DNA of 64,000 bases from NCBI RefSeq assembly GCF_007829815.1, contig NZ_VIWT01000001.1:1945501-2009500 (forward strand), written 5' to 3'. Of the stretch, positions 41,590 through 50,192 are shown one piece after another. The notes beneath the pieces were generated by a model. The model had not been told where the DNA came from and did not search any database. It saw nothing but the letters and a program-made list of their open reading frames with translations. This stretch comes from Kitasatospora viridis (lineage in GTDB: Bacteria > Actinomycetota > Actinomycetes > Streptomycetales > Streptomycetaceae). How positions within the stretch are numbered: the stretch's first letter is position 1; every line of letters begins with the position of its first letter. Position numbers and translations under genes: made by a program.

Positions 41590-42555
41590 GTGAAACCACC
41601 TCCCCAGGGCGTGCCGGAAGGGGGACGGCCGGCGCTCGCCCCGGCCGTCCCGGTCCGGCACCCCGGGCGCTGGGCGGGCGCGGTCGTCGTCGCGGTCCTC
41701 GCGGCGATGCTGCTGCACGCCCTGGTCGCCAACCCGCAGTTCCACTGGCCGGTGATCCGGCAGTACCTGTTCGACCCCTCGATCCTGCACGGGCTGGGCG
41801 TGACGCTGGAGCTGACCGCACTGGCGATGCTGATCGGCGTGGCCGGCGGCACCGTGCTGGCGATCATGCGGCTGTCCCCCAACCCGGTGCTCTCCGGCAC
41901 CGCCTGGTTCTACGTCTGGGTCTTCCGCGGCACCCCGCTGCTGGTCCAGCTGCTGTTCTGGAACTTCCTCGGCGCGCTGTGGAACCGGCTGTCGATCGGC
42001 GTGCCGTTCGGCGGCGCGCTCGGGCTGTCCGACGGCGGCGCGTTCTGGTCCGCGGACACCAACAAGCTGATCCCGCTGTTCGTCGCCGCGCTGCTGGGCC
42101 TGGGCCTCAACGAGGCCGCCTACATGGCCGAGATCATCCGCGGCGGCATCCAGTCGGTGTCGTCCGGCCAGACCGAGGCCGCGCTCGCGCTGGGCATGCG
42201 GCAGTCCACCACGATGCGCCGGATCGTGCTGCCGCAGGCGATGCGGGTGATCATCCCGCCGACCGGCAACGAGACCATCTCGATGCTCAAGACCACCTCG
42301 CTGGTCTCCGCGATCTCCCTGGAGGAGCTGCTGCGGGCCGGCGAGAACATCTACTCGCGGACCTTCCAGACCATCCCGCTGCTGGTCGTGGTGAGCATCT
42401 GGTACCTGTTCCTCACCTCGGTCCTGACGGTGGCTCAGTACTACGTCGAGCGGTATTACGCGCGCGGCGCCAACCGGGCGCTGCCGCCCACCCCGCCGCA
42501 ACGGCTGTACCGGCTGCTGCGCGGGGCCGACCGACGGACGGGGGGCCCGCGGTGA
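41590..42555 (+). CDS. Polar amino-acid-type ABC permease, cluster 2
   Basis: This 321-aa permease has the coupling loop [22 protein letters not shown] and [15 protein letters not shown], and about five membrane segments. It starts at a GTG 38 bp after the TTA-containing lipoprotein and overlaps the ATPase start by four bases (GTGA). It is paralogous to the permeases at 7500-8369 and 11465-12406. It probably works as a homodimer, as no second permease is nearby. Confidence 0.93.
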   Translation: MKPPPQGVPEGGRPALAPAVPVRHPGRWAGAVVVAVLAAMLLHALVANPQFHWPVIRQYLFDPSILHGLGVTLELTALAMLIGVAGGTVLAIMRLSPNPVLSGTAWFYVWVFRGTPLLVQLLFWNFLGALWNRLSIGVPFGGALGLSDGGAFWSADTNKLIPLFVAALLGLGLNEAAYMAEIIRGGIQSVSSGQTEAALALGMRQSTTMRRIVLPQAMRVIIPPTGNETISMLKTTSLVSAISLEELLRAGENIYSRTFQTIPLLVVVSIWYLFLTSVLTVAQYYVERYYARGANRALPPTPPQRLYRLLRGADRRTGGPR

Positions 42556-43352
42556 CCGACCTGAGCAAGGCGCAGCCCGCCGACCGGGTGGTGCCGATGG
42601 TGCGGGCCGAGGCGGTGCACAAGTCCTACGGCCCGCTGCAGGTGCTGCGCGGGATCGACCTGGAGGTCCGGGCCGGCCAGGTGTTCGTGCTGGTCGGGCC
42701 GTCCGGCTCGGGCAAGTCCACCTTCCTGCGCTGCGTCAACCACCTGGAGAAGGTCGACGGCGGCCGGCTCTGGGTGGACGGCGAGCTGGTCGGCTACCGG
42801 GAGGGCCGGGGCGGCCGGCTGTACGAGCTGAAGGACCGTGAGGTGGCCCACCGCCGGCGCGACATCGGCATGGTCTTCCAGCACTTCAACCTCTTCCCGC
42901 ACATGACCGCCGCGCAGAACGTGATGGAGGCGCCGGTGCAGGTGAAGGGCGAGCCCCGGGCGGCCGCCCGGGAGCGGGCCCGGGCGCTGCTGGAGCGGGT
43001 GGGGCTGGCCGACAAGGCGGACAGCTACCCCGCCCAGCTCTCCGGCGGGCAGCAGCAGCGGGTGGCGATCGCCCGGGCGCTGGCCATGGAGCCCAAGCTG
43101 ATGCTGTTCGACGAGCCCACCTCGGCGCTCGACCCGGAACTGGTCGGCGACGTGCTGGACGTGATGCGCGGCCTGGCCGAGGAGGGCATGACCATGGTCG
43201 TGGTGACCCACGAGATGGGCTTCGCCCGCGAGGTCGGCGACGCGCTGGTCTTCATGGACGGCGGCGTGGTGGTGGAGTCCGGCCACCCGCGCGAGGTGCT
43301 GACCGACCCGAAGCACGAGCGCACCAGGGCGTTCCTCTCCAAGGTGCTCTGA
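42552..43352 (+). CDS. Polar amino-acid-type ABC ATPase, cluster 2
   Basis: This 266-aa GlnQ-type ATPase has Walker [10 protein letters not shown], signature LSGGQQQR, Walker [15 protein letters not shown] and switch His in [13 protein letters not shown]. It starts at a GTG overlapping the permease stop. It closes the second importer operon and is followed by a palindromic hairpin. Confidence 0.95.
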   Translation: MTDLSKAQPADRVVPMVRAEAVHKSYGPLQVLRGIDLEVRAGQVFVLVGPSGSGKSTFLRCVNHLEKVDGGRLWVDGELVGYREGRGGRLYELKDREVAHRRRDIGMVFQHFNLFPHMTAAQNVMEAPVQVKGEPRAAARERARALLERVGLADKADSYPAQLSGGQQQRVAIARALAMEPKLMLFDEPTSALDPELVGDVLDVMRGLAEEGMTMVVVTHEMGFAREVGDALVFMDGGVVVESGHPREVLTDPKHERTRAFLSKVL

Positions 43353-43375
43353 CCCTGAGGAGCGCCGATCCCGGG

Positions 43376-43395
43376 GCGCGCCGGTACCGGCGCGC
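43376..43395 (+). terminator. Palindromic hairpin after ABC cluster 2
   Basis: A perfect 20-bp palindrome (GCGCGCCGGT and its complement) 23 bp past the ATPase stop is the likely end of the operon. No U-tract follows. Confidence 0.6.
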
Positions 43396-43470
43396 TGGTC
43401 CGTGCGGCCGCACCGGGCGGCGTAATAGGCTTAAGGCGAGACACCAGTTACCGCTCCCTCGGAGGATCCC

Positions 43471-44076
43471 GTGGAGCTCGCCCTCTACGCCGACTACGCC
43501 GTCCGGTTGGTCAACAGCGAGGAGCCGGACCGCGGCACCGACGCACTGACCGGCCCCGAGGCGGTGCGCGCGCTGTTCGCCAACCCGCTGTCGGTCGCCG
43601 CCCAGCTGGCCGGCCCGGACGACCTGGCCCCGATGCGGGAGCTGCGGTCCCGGCTGCGGGCGGTCTTCGAGGCCGCCGCCGACGGCCGCGAGACCACCGG
43701 GGTGGACCTGCTGAACGGCCTGCTCGCCGAGTACCCGGTGAGCCCGCAGGTCTCCGGCCACGACTACCTGGACGAGAGCGGACGGCCGCGCTGGCACCTG
43801 CACCTGGCCGACCACGCGGCCACCGCCACCGCCAACTTCGCCGCGCTGGCCTGCATGGGCCTGGCGATCCAGCTGACCGAGCTGGGCGCCGACCGGCTGG
43901 GCATCTGCCAGGCGGCGCCCTGCCGCAACGCCTACCTGGACACCTCGACCAACCGCTCCCGGCGCTACTGCTCGGACCGCTGCGCGACCCGGGCCAACGT
44001 GGCGGCCTACCGGGCCCGCAAGCGGGCCGAGGCGGCCCAGCAGGCCGCCCCGGACGCCGCTACAGCTCGGGGCTGA
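43471..44076 (+). CDS. CGNR zinc-finger regulator (ABATE domain)
   Basis: This 201-aa protein has an N-terminal ABATE domain and a C-terminal CGNR zinc finger. Four Cys are visible (146, 151, 167 and 171) in CQAAPC and RRYCSDRCATRANVAAYRARK. Such proteins are putative stress-related transcription regulators that bind DNA through the finger. The GTG follows GGAGG by 5 nt. It overlaps the convergent sodX gene by 17 bp. Its targets are not known; the adjacent NiSOD genes are a possibility by position only. Confidence 0.9.
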   Translation: MELALYADYAVRLVNSEEPDRGTDALTGPEAVRALFANPLSVAAQLAGPDDLAPMRELRSRLRAVFEAAADGRETTGVDLLNGLLAEYPVSPQVSGHDYLDESGRPRWHLHLADHAATATANFAALACMGLAIQLTELGADRLGICQAAPCRNAYLDTSTNRSRRYCSDRCATRANVAAYRARKRAEAAQQAAPDAATARG

Positions 44077-44536
44077 GCCGGCGGAACACCCCGAAGCGGG
44101 CCGCCAGCCCCGGCACCCGCCCGAGCGGCCAGCGGCACAGCGCCCGCTCCAGCCAGCCCGCCGGGGCCAGCCAGCCCACGCTGGGGCTGACCCGCGCCAG
44201 CACCCGGCCGAGCACCAGCTCGGGCGGCACCGCGCCGAAGTCCCGGCTGTCGTTGCCCAGGAACTGGTTGTCGGAGAGCAGCCACCAGCCCTTGCTCCGC
44301 AGTTCGGCGGCGCGCTTCACCACCAGCAGGTCCTGCCGCATCGGGTGACGGACCAGCAGCACCGCGCCGGGCCGGACCCTGGCGCCGTACCGGACCACCA
44401 CCCTGTCCCCCGGGTAGAGGGTCGGGACCATCGAGGGCCCGTCCACGTCCACCACTCCGATCGGCACCAGCCCGCCCCCCGTGCGGACCACGGGTTCTGG
44501 GCCTGCGTCAGTGTCCCGCCGCCGCAGTGCCGCCAT
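44060..44536 (-). CDS. sodX: Nickel superoxide dismutase maturation protease
   Basis: This 158-aa peptidase is of the S26 (LexA/signal peptidase-like) fold with a Ser35 (GPSMVPTLYPGD) and Lys74 (LLVVKRA) dyad and no membrane anchor. It removes the N-terminal 14 residues of pro-SodN so that the nickel hook forms. ATG 44536 is chosen because AGGAGG lies 8 nt before it; a GTG three codons earlier overlaps that ribosome site. It is divergent from sodN, the normal sodX-sodN arrangement. Confidence 0.93.
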   Translation of the reverse strand: MAALRRRDTDAGPEPVVRTGGGLVPIGVVDVDGPSMVPTLYPGDRVVVRYGARVRPGAVLLVRHPMRQDLLVVKRAAELRSKGWWLLSDNQFLGNDSRDFGAVPPELVLGRVLARVSPSVGWLAPAGWLERALCRWPLGRVPGLAARFGVFRRLSPEL

Positions 44537-44696
44537 GCTGCCCACCTCCTCGTCATGCCGTTGCGGTCCGTGGAGCGGTGACCCGCTCCGGGTCCAGCAT
44601 CCCGCATGCCCAACGCGTGCCCGATATCGCCCGGTTCCGACTCAACCTTTTGCCCTAGGCCGTCGTCCCGGCCATGAGATCGCGGATCGCTCGGGG

Positions 44697-44729
44697 TAAT
44701 CTCGGCGCGGGAAGACGATCTAAGGAAGG
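44697..44729 (+). promoter_or_regulatory. sodN promoter and ribosome site
   Basis: A -10 element TAATCT (44697-44702) precedes sodN by 34 bp, with a poor -35 (ATGAGA) 17 nt upstream. AAGGAAGG (44722-44729) is the ribosome site. In relatives this 5' region is also the target of a small RNA from sodF. Confidence 0.55.
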
Positions 44730-44735
44730 ACTCCC

Positions 44736-45131
44736 ATGTTCTCTCGTCTGTTTGCGCCTCGTGTCACCGCCCACGCCCACTGCGACCTGCCCTGCGGTGT
44801 CTACGACCCGGCCCAGGCCCGGATCGAGGCCGAGTCGGTGAAGGCCACTCAGGAGAAGTACCAGGCCAACGAGGACGCCAGCTTCCGCGCCCGCGCCATC
44901 ATCATCAAGGAGCAGCGCGCCGAGGCCGTCAAGCACCACCTGTCGGTCCTGTGGAGCGACTACTTCAAGGCCCCGCACTTCGAGACCTACCCGGGCCTGC
45001 ACGACCTGTTCAACCGCGCCCTGAAGGCCGCCTCGGCCACCAAGGCGTCGAACGACCCGGCCACCGGCCAGGCCCTGCTCGACCTGATCGCCGAGATCGA
45101 CGCGATCTTCTGGGAGACCAAGAAGGCCTGA
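44736..45131 (+). CDS. sodN: Nickel-containing superoxide dismutase
   Basis: This 131-aa precursor has a 14-residue propeptide (MFSRLFAPRVTAHA) and a mature start HCDLPCGVY. The nickel ligands His1, Cys2 and Cys6 and the second-shell Tyr9 are all intact, and the rest is the four-helix body. It converts superoxide to oxygen and hydrogen peroxide in the cytoplasm when nickel is available. It is divergent from sodX and followed by an 18-bp terminator. Confidence 0.97.
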   Translation: MFSRLFAPRVTAHAHCDLPCGVYDPAQARIEAESVKATQEKYQANEDASFRARAIIIKEQRAEAVKHHLSVLWSDYFKAPHFETYPGLHDLFNRALKAASATKASNDPATGQALLDLIAEIDAIFWETKKA

Positions 45132-45148
45132 GGCACCCGCCTCGCCCG

Positions 45149-45187
45149 ACGGCGCCGCGCCCCCGCACCGGGGGCGCGGCGCCGTCG
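45149..45187 (+). terminator. sodN terminator
   Basis: An 18-bp perfect stem (45149-45166 with 45170-45187) with a CAC loop lies 17 bp past the sodN stop. Confidence 0.85.
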
Positions 45188-45227
45188 CGTCTCCCGGCTC
45201 CGGCGCCCGCCCAGTAGGCTCGACGGC

Positions 45228-45704
45228 ATGATCCGAAACGCCGTCGTCGAGGACGTCCCCAGCATCGTCGAAATGATCCGCGAGCTCGCCGAGTACGAAC
45301 GGGCGCTGCCCGAGGCGCGGGCGACCGAGGAACAGCTGCGCGAGGCGCTGTTCGGCGAGCAGCCGGCGGTGTTCGCGCTGATCGCCGAGGACGACGCGAG
45401 CCTGGAGACGGTCGGCTTCGCCCTGTGGTTCCGCAACTTCTCCACCTGGAAGGGCACCCACGGGATCTACCTGGAGGACCTGTACGTGCGCCCGGAGCAC
45501 CGCGGCGGCGGCCACGGCCGGGCCCTGCTGACCGCGCTGGCCAGGACCGCGGTGGAGCGCGGCTACCAGCGCTTCGAGTGGAGCGTGCTGGACTGGAACG
45601 AGCCGTCGATCGGCTTCTACAAGTCGCTGGGCGCGGTGCCGATGGACGAGTGGACGGTCCACCGGCTCTCCGGCGAGGCGCTGGAGGCCCTCGGCCGGAG
45701 CTGA
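45228..45704 (+). CDS. GNAT family N-acetyltransferase, SSAT-like
   Basis: This 158-aa acetyltransferase has the acetyl-CoA loop VRPEHRGGGHGRALLTAL and the pattern YLEDLYV and RFEWSVLDWNEPSIGFYKSLGA. These resemble diamine (spermidine/spermine, thialysine) N-acetyltransferases. The start is an ATG at 45228, 40 bp after the sodN terminator. It appears to be monocistronic. The true amine substrate is not known. Confidence 0.88.
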   Translation: MIRNAVVEDVPSIVEMIRELAEYERALPEARATEEQLREALFGEQPAVFALIAEDDASLETVGFALWFRNFSTWKGTHGIYLEDLYVRPEHRGGGHGRALLTALARTAVERGYQRFEWSVLDWNEPSIGFYKSLGAVPMDEWTVHRLSGEALEALGRS

Positions 45705-45938
45705 CGCGGCGTCGGCCGGCCACCCCGCAGGGGGAATCCGGTCGCAGGTCGCGACATCTCTCGGCCGATCGCGGTAACGTCTCGGCGGACGGCCCGCGTC
45801 CGGTGCCGCCCGGCTGGGTAGGAGTCGGAACGTACCGCACCACCCCTCAAGACAGTTGGGGCGAAGCAGTTGAGCCAAGCAACAGAACGTGCTGGGGCCC
45901 ACGGGGCCGAAGCACAGCACGTCACCCAGGAGGTGAGG

Positions 45939-46361
45939 GTGTCCCAGATCGACGGTGCTCCCGAGGAGCAGGCGGCGAACGACTTCGTGGAGGTCCGGCT
46001 GCCGGCCCAGGGGGCCTACCTCTCGGTGCTGCGGACGGCCACGGCCGGTCTCGCGGCGCGGCTGGACTTCACTCTGGACGAGATCGAGGACCTGCGGATC
46101 GCGGTCGACGAGGCCTGCGCGATCCTGCTCCAGCAGGCGGTCCCCGGATCGGTGCTGTCCTGCGAGTTCCGGCTGGTCGGGGACGCGCTGCGGGTGACCG
46201 TGGCCGCCCCGACCACCGACGGCCGGGCCCCCGAGCGGGACACCTTCGCCTGGACGGTGCTCTCCGCACTGGCCGGCGAGGTGGAGTCCTCGGTGGCCGA
46301 GGACCGCACGGTCAGCATCAGCCTGCACAAGAAGCGCGGCGGGACGCTGCTGCAGCCCTAG
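45939..46361 (+). CDS. ushX: RsbW-type anti-sigma factor (anti-sigma-H)
   Basis: This 140-aa protein has a GHKL ATPase/serine-kinase domain of the RsbW type (DEIEDLRIAVDEACAILLQQA, the degenerate N-box). It binds and blocks the sigma factor encoded next door and is countered by BldG-type antagonists. The GTG at 45939 is preferred because GGAGG lies 5 nt before it; a TTG 69 bp upstream (45870) is in frame. From memory, the syntenic S. coelicolor gene is ushX/prsH beside sigH. Confidence 0.88.
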   Translation: MSQIDGAPEEQAANDFVEVRLPAQGAYLSVLRTATAGLAARLDFTLDEIEDLRIAVDEACAILLQQAVPGSVLSCEFRLVGDALRVTVAAPTTDGRAPERDTFAWTVLSALAGEVESSVAEDRTVSISLHKKRGGTLLQP

Positions 46362-46488
46362 TTCCGACGACGGCCGGACCGTCCCGCGACCGGCACTCCC
46401 GCCGGACGGTCCGGTCGCGGAACAATCAATGTGATGGCCCGGCCGCTGCGGCGGTCCGGGCGCTCCCGGAACGGAACGGGGGATCACC

Positions 46489-47625
46489 GTGAGTGATCTG
46501 GATCGCAACTCCACCGTCGGGCCGCGGCCCGCGCGGGACCGGTCGACGGACGCGCCCGCGTCCGCCGGCGGTCCGGCCGCGGGCACGGCCGCCCGGCGCC
46601 GTACCGTGCCGGCGCAGCCCGGCGGGTCCGCCGGACCCGCCCCCTCCCCCGACGCGCACCCGAAGGACGCCCAGCGGATGAGCCAGCCGACCGACCCGAC
46701 GCCGGATGGGACGGCGGCCGTGCCGCCGCCGTCCGACGAGCCCGACCCGCGCGAGCGGCGGGCCGAGGCTGCGGCCGATGACCAGCTGGGCGACGGGGAA
46801 CTGGGTCCGGCGGCCGACACGGTGCGGGCCGCGGTGCCCGCCCAGGCCGCCGAGCGGCACCGCACGGCGGCCCCGGACCGGGAGGCCGCCCGGGCGCTGT
46901 TCGTGCAGCTCTCGGCGCTGCCGGACGGTTCGCCGGAGCGGGTCGAGCTGCGCAACCAGCTGGTCCGGATGCACATCCCGCTGGTCGAGCACCTGGCCCG
47001 GCGGTTCCGCAACCGCGGCGAGCCGCTGGACGACCTGACCCAGGTGGCGACCATCGGCCTGATCAAGTCGGTGGACCGGTTCGACCACGAGCGCGGGGTG
47101 GAGTTCTCCACCTACGCCACCCCGACCATCGTGGGCGAGATCAAGCGGCACTTCCGGGACAAGGGCTGGGCGGTCCGGGTGCCGCGCCGGCTGCAGGAGC
47201 TGCGGCTCTCGCTGACCACCGCGACCAGCGAGCTCTCCCAGCGGCACGGCCGCTCCCCCACGGTGCACGAGCTGGCCGAGCACCTGGGGATCTCCGAGGA
47301 GGACGTGCTGGAGGGCCTGGAGTCGGCGAACGCCTACTCCACCCTCTCGCTGGACGTGCCGGACAGCGACGACGAGTCGCCGGCCGTCGCCGACACCCTG
47401 GGCGCCACCGACGAGGCGCTGGAGGGGGTCGAGTACCGCGAGTCGCTGAAGCCGCTGCTGGCCCAACTGCCGCAGCGCGAGCAGAAGATCCTGGTGCTGC
47501 GGTTCTTCCGGAACATGACGCAGTCTCAGATCGCCGCCGAGGTGGGGATCTCGCAGATGCACGTGTCGCGCCTGCTGGCCCGCACGCTCGCCCAACTGCG
47601 GGACAAGCTGCTCGTCGAGGAGTGA
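46489..47625 (+). CDS. sigH: SigB/SigF-subfamily stress and development sigma factor (sigma-H)
   Basis: This 378-aa sigma factor has regions 2 (MHIPLVEHLARRFRNRGEPLDDLTQVATIGLIKSVDRF), 3 (TVHELAEHLGISEEDVLEGL) and 4 (FRNMTQSQIAAEVGISQMHVSRLLARTL). The first 130 residues are a disordered Pro/Ala extension. The listed GTG start is the longest; an in-frame ATG at 46678 and others could give shorter forms, as known for S. coelicolor sigma-H. It directs osmotic-stress and sporulation genes. It is 127 bp downstream of its anti-sigma gene. Confidence 0.9.
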   Translation: MSDLDRNSTVGPRPARDRSTDAPASAGGPAAGTAARRRTVPAQPGGSAGPAPSPDAHPKDAQRMSQPTDPTPDGTAAVPPPSDEPDPRERRAEAAADDQLGDGELGPAADTVRAAVPAQAAERHRTAAPDREAARALFVQLSALPDGSPERVELRNQLVRMHIPLVEHLARRFRNRGEPLDDLTQVATIGLIKSVDRFDHERGVEFSTYATPTIVGEIKRHFRDKGWAVRVPRRLQELRLSLTTATSELSQRHGRSPTVHELAEHLGISEEDVLEGLESANAYSTLSLDVPDSDDESPAVADTLGATDEALEGVEYRESLKPLLAQLPQREQKILVLRFFRNMTQSQIAAEVGISQMHVSRLLARTLAQLRDKLLVEE

Positions 47626-47642
47626 CCAGCGGAAGCATGCGC

Positions 47643-47672
47643 CGGGGCGCGCGCCGAAAGGCGCGCGCCCCG
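47643..47672 (+). terminator. sigH terminator
   Basis: A 13-bp GC stem (47643-47655 with 47660-47672) capped by a GAAA tetraloop lies 17 bp past the sigH stop. It also faces the convergent membrane gene. Confidence 0.85.
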
Positions 47673-47706
47673 TTGGCACTTCAGTGCGCTCGGCACTCCC
47701 GGTGAA

Positions 47707-48129
47707 TCAGCTCTCCGGCTGGTAGAGCGCCGCGGTCACCTTCGGGTTGAGCAGCAGCACCAGCCCGGCCAGCCCGGCCACGCCGACCAGCGCGCCGAGC
47801 CCGGCCATCACGTCGCCGGCCCCCCACATGAACCAGGCCACCGGCAGCGCCAGGGTGTGGATCAGCACCGCCGGGGTGCGCCCCCAGCGGCGCAGCTTCA
47901 GCAGCCCCCGGGCGGCCACCAGCGGCAGCAGGCCGAGCAGCAGGATCACCACGCCGCCGTACTCGGCCAAGCCCTGGTTGCGGGTGCTCTCGACCAGGGC
48001 GGCCACGATGATGTAGCCGCCCCAGACCACGAGCGCGGAGCCCTCGGCGACGGTCAGGGCCACCCCGGCCAGCAGCGGGGTGGGGCGCGCGGGACGCGCG
48101 GCGGGAGCGGGAGCGGATTCGGCGGTCAC
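47707..48129 (-). CDS. Four-helix membrane protein, function unknown
   Basis: This 140-aa protein has about four hydrophobic segments and short polar ends (starts MTAESAP by GTG, ends TAALYQPES). It is divergent from the lipid-kinase gene with only 51 bp between them, and convergent with sigH. I recognise no family with confidence; it resembles small actinobacterial integral membrane proteins of unknown role. Confidence 0.8.
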   Translation of the reverse strand: MTAESAPAPAARPARPTPLLAGVALTVAEGSALVVWGGYIIVAALVESTRNQGLAEYGGVVILLLGLLPLVAARGLLKLRRWGRTPAVLIHTLALPVAWFMWGAGDVMAGLGALVGVAGLAGLVLLLNPKVTAALYQPES

Positions 48130-48180
48130 TCCAGCAGGGTAGCCGCCGCCTCCCGGGCACCGAGCCGTAGGCTGAACCTC

Positions 48181-49152
48181 ATGCGCGCGCTCCTGGTCGT
48201 CAACCCGAAGGCCACCACCACCAGTGGCCGGACCAGGGACGTACTGACCCACGCCCTGCGCAGCGACCTCAAGCTGGACGTCGCGGTCACCGAGTACCGC
48301 GGACACGCCCGTGACCTGGCCCGGGCGGCGGTGGCGGACGGCTCGGTCGACCTGGTGGTGGCCCTGGGCGGCGACGGCACGGTCAACGAGGTGGTGAACG
48401 GCCTGCTGGCGCACGGGCCGGGCGAGAAGGTGCCGCGGCTGGCGGTGGTGCCGGGCGGCTCGACCAACGTCTTCGCCCGGGCGCTCGGCCTGCCGAACCA
48501 CCCGGTGGAGGCGACCGGCGTGCTGCTGGACGCGTTGGACTCCGGGCGGGAGCGGGCGATCTCGCTGGGCAAGGCGATGAGCCCCGGGCTGCCCGACCGC
48601 TGGTTCACCTTCACGGCCGGGCTGGGCTTCGACGCCGCGGTGGTCGGCCGGGTGGAGGAGCAGCGCCGGTCCGGCCGGCGGTCCACCCACGCGCTGTACG
48701 TGCGCGAAGCGCTGCGGCACTGGGTGACCGAGCGTGAGCGGCGCAAGAACGGGCCCGTCACGCTGGAAATCCCCGGCCGGGCACCGCAGTCGGGCCTCGT
48801 GATGTCAATAGTGTCGAACACCTCGCCGTGGACATTCCTGGGCAGCCGCCCGGTGCTTCCCTCCCCTTCCGCGTCCTTCGAAACCGATCTGGACATCTTC
48901 GGCATCACTCGAATGACCGCGTTCGGAACCGCTCGCACGATCCGTCAGATTCTGCGCCCGCACACGCCTTCGGAGCAGCCGGGCCAGGCCGCCGCGGTGA
49001 CCGGCAAGCACGTCGTGTCCTATCACGACGTCAGGCACTTCACCTTGGTTTCACAGGAACCGGCCCCATTTCAGGTCGATGGGGACCACCTTGGAGACAG
49101 GAGCCGCGTCAGTTTCACAGGCGTACGCCGGGCACTGCGTGTGATTGTGTGA
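48181..49152 (+). CDS. Diacylglycerol kinase family lipid kinase
   Basis: This 323-aa protein has the DAGK catalytic domain with VVNPKATTTSG at the N terminus and GGDGTVNEVVNG at about residues 62-73, followed by PGGSTNVFARALGLP. It phosphorylates a lipid alcohol such as diacylglycerol or a sphingoid-like substrate using ATP, at the membrane surface. The C-terminal domain is beta-rich. A 7-bp hairpin (49155-49175) right after the stop is probably the terminator. Confidence 0.9.
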   Translation: MRALLVVNPKATTTSGRTRDVLTHALRSDLKLDVAVTEYRGHARDLARAAVADGSVDLVVALGGDGTVNEVVNGLLAHGPGEKVPRLAVVPGGSTNVFARALGLPNHPVEATGVLLDALDSGRERAISLGKAMSPGLPDRWFTFTAGLGFDAAVVGRVEEQRRSGRRSTHALYVREALRHWVTERERRKNGPVTLEIPGRAPQSGLVMSIVSNTSPWTFLGSRPVLPSPSASFETDLDIFGITRMTAFGTARTIRQILRPHTPSEQPGQAAAVTGKHVVSYHDVRHFTLVSQEPAPFQVDGDHLGDRSRVSFTGVRRALRVIV

Positions 49153-49154
49153 CC

Positions 49155-49175
49155 AGAAGGGGGTCCTGCCCTTCT
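49155..49175 (+). terminator. Short terminator of the lipid kinase gene
   Basis: AGAAGGG and CCCTTCT form a 7-bp stem with a 7-nt loop, followed by TCTC, 3 bp past the stop. Confidence 0.5.
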
Positions 49176-49533
49176 TCTCGAACGTGCGAGCCCCCTTCAC
49201 CCCATAGAAGTACCGCCTGTGAGGTAGGCGACACCGATGAATCAAAAATTCCTCCTCGAAGGGGGTTGTATCCGAGCCTGAGGTTTGCGAACCTCTACAT
49301 GGCGAACGGGACGCGTCGCAGCGGGACAGCGAGGCGGCCCCACTGTTGCATCCCACTCAGCCTCCGGCTGGGGATCCCACAGGATTTCGCCCGAACCCCA
49401 CTCAGCACAGACCTCCAGGCCGTAGAGGCCGCTGGTCGCTGTTTGCCGTTGTGGGATTCGTGAAAGCGTTCACATTCACAAGCCATCGATAGCGCTGGAG
49501 GCCACCGCCTCCGGCGGGAGGAGTTGGACGACC
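49176..49533. other. wblE upstream region
   Basis: This roughly 360-bp stretch precedes wblE and holds no convincing gene. It is less GC-rich than the surroundings. A GGAGGAG-like ribosome site lies at its end. I could not place a promoter with confidence. Confidence 0.45.
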
Positions 49534-49785
49534 ATGGACTGGCGCCACCGCGCTGTCTGTCGCGAAGAGGACCCGGAGCTGTTCTTCCCGATCGGGAACA
49601 CCGGCCCTGCTCTGCTGCAGATCGAGGAAGCCAAGGCCGTGTGCCGCCGTTGCCCGGTCATGGAGCAGTGCCTGCAGTGGGCGCTCGAGACCGGTCAGGA
49701 CGCCGGCGTCTGGGGCGGCATGAGCGAGGACGAGCGTCGTGCGATGAAGCGCCGCGCCGCCCGCAACCGCGCCCGCACCGCCTGA
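49534..49785 (+). CDS. wblE: WhiB-like iron-sulfur protein WblE
   Basis: This 83-aa protein has the four cluster-binding Cys (9, 37, 40 and 46; pattern C-x27-C-x2-C-x5-C), the GVWGG turn (58-62), and a basic C-terminal tail (KRRAARNRAR) for DNA contact. WhiB-like proteins bind a 4Fe-4S cluster and the main sigma factor to modulate transcription in response to redox state. It is the ortholog of S. coelicolor wblE by sequence and synteny from memory. It is monocistronic. Confidence 0.95.
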   Translation: MDWRHRAVCREEDPELFFPIGNTGPALLQIEEAKAVCRRCPVMEQCLQWALETGQDAGVWGGMSEDERRAMKRRAARNRARTA

Positions 49786-50077
49786 GCGGTCGATCGAGTT
49801 CCGATCGCTCTCCGTTAGTCAGCAGTATCGATCAACACATGATCACAGGCTTCGACCGCCACTCCGTCGAAGCCTTCCGCAGGAGCCGCCGCGCCCTGGC
49901 ACAACGGCCGGCGCGGCCAACCGACGCTGCGACTCACCCGGGTCCGGATACTTGCCACTGTTCACGCAGAGCAATATCGTGGACCTGAGACGCTCACCGT
50001 ACGCAAGGACGGGGACCGCGTCTCGCCCACAGAGCCCCCGTTCCGACCGACTCCCCCCGACGGCCGGAACGGGTTGA
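49786..50077. other. wblE to terminator gap
   Basis: I see nothing functional here apart from a likely 3' untranslated region of wblE. Confidence 0.4.
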
Positions 50078-50125
50078 GAGGCCCTGTCGACCCTCCCCCC
50101 CCGGTCGACAGGGCCTCGTTTCTTC
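50078..50125. terminator. Intrinsic terminator with pyrimidine tail
   Basis: A 15-bp stem (50078-50092 with 50103-50117), a C-rich 10-nt loop and a T-rich tail (GTTTCTTC). It is placed between wblE and the convergent histidine kinase and oriented to stop plus-strand transcripts. Confidence 0.8.
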
Positions 50126-50192
50126 TTCCCCCGGCTCCCCTCCCCCGGTCACCGGCCTACCACGGCCCGCCGGTTGACGGGCCGTCAGCCGC

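Noticed and set aside
48216..48234. dre-like AGTGGCCGGACCAGG inside the lipid-kinase gene
   Set aside because: The core is one base too short for the DasR palindrome and lies in coding sequence.
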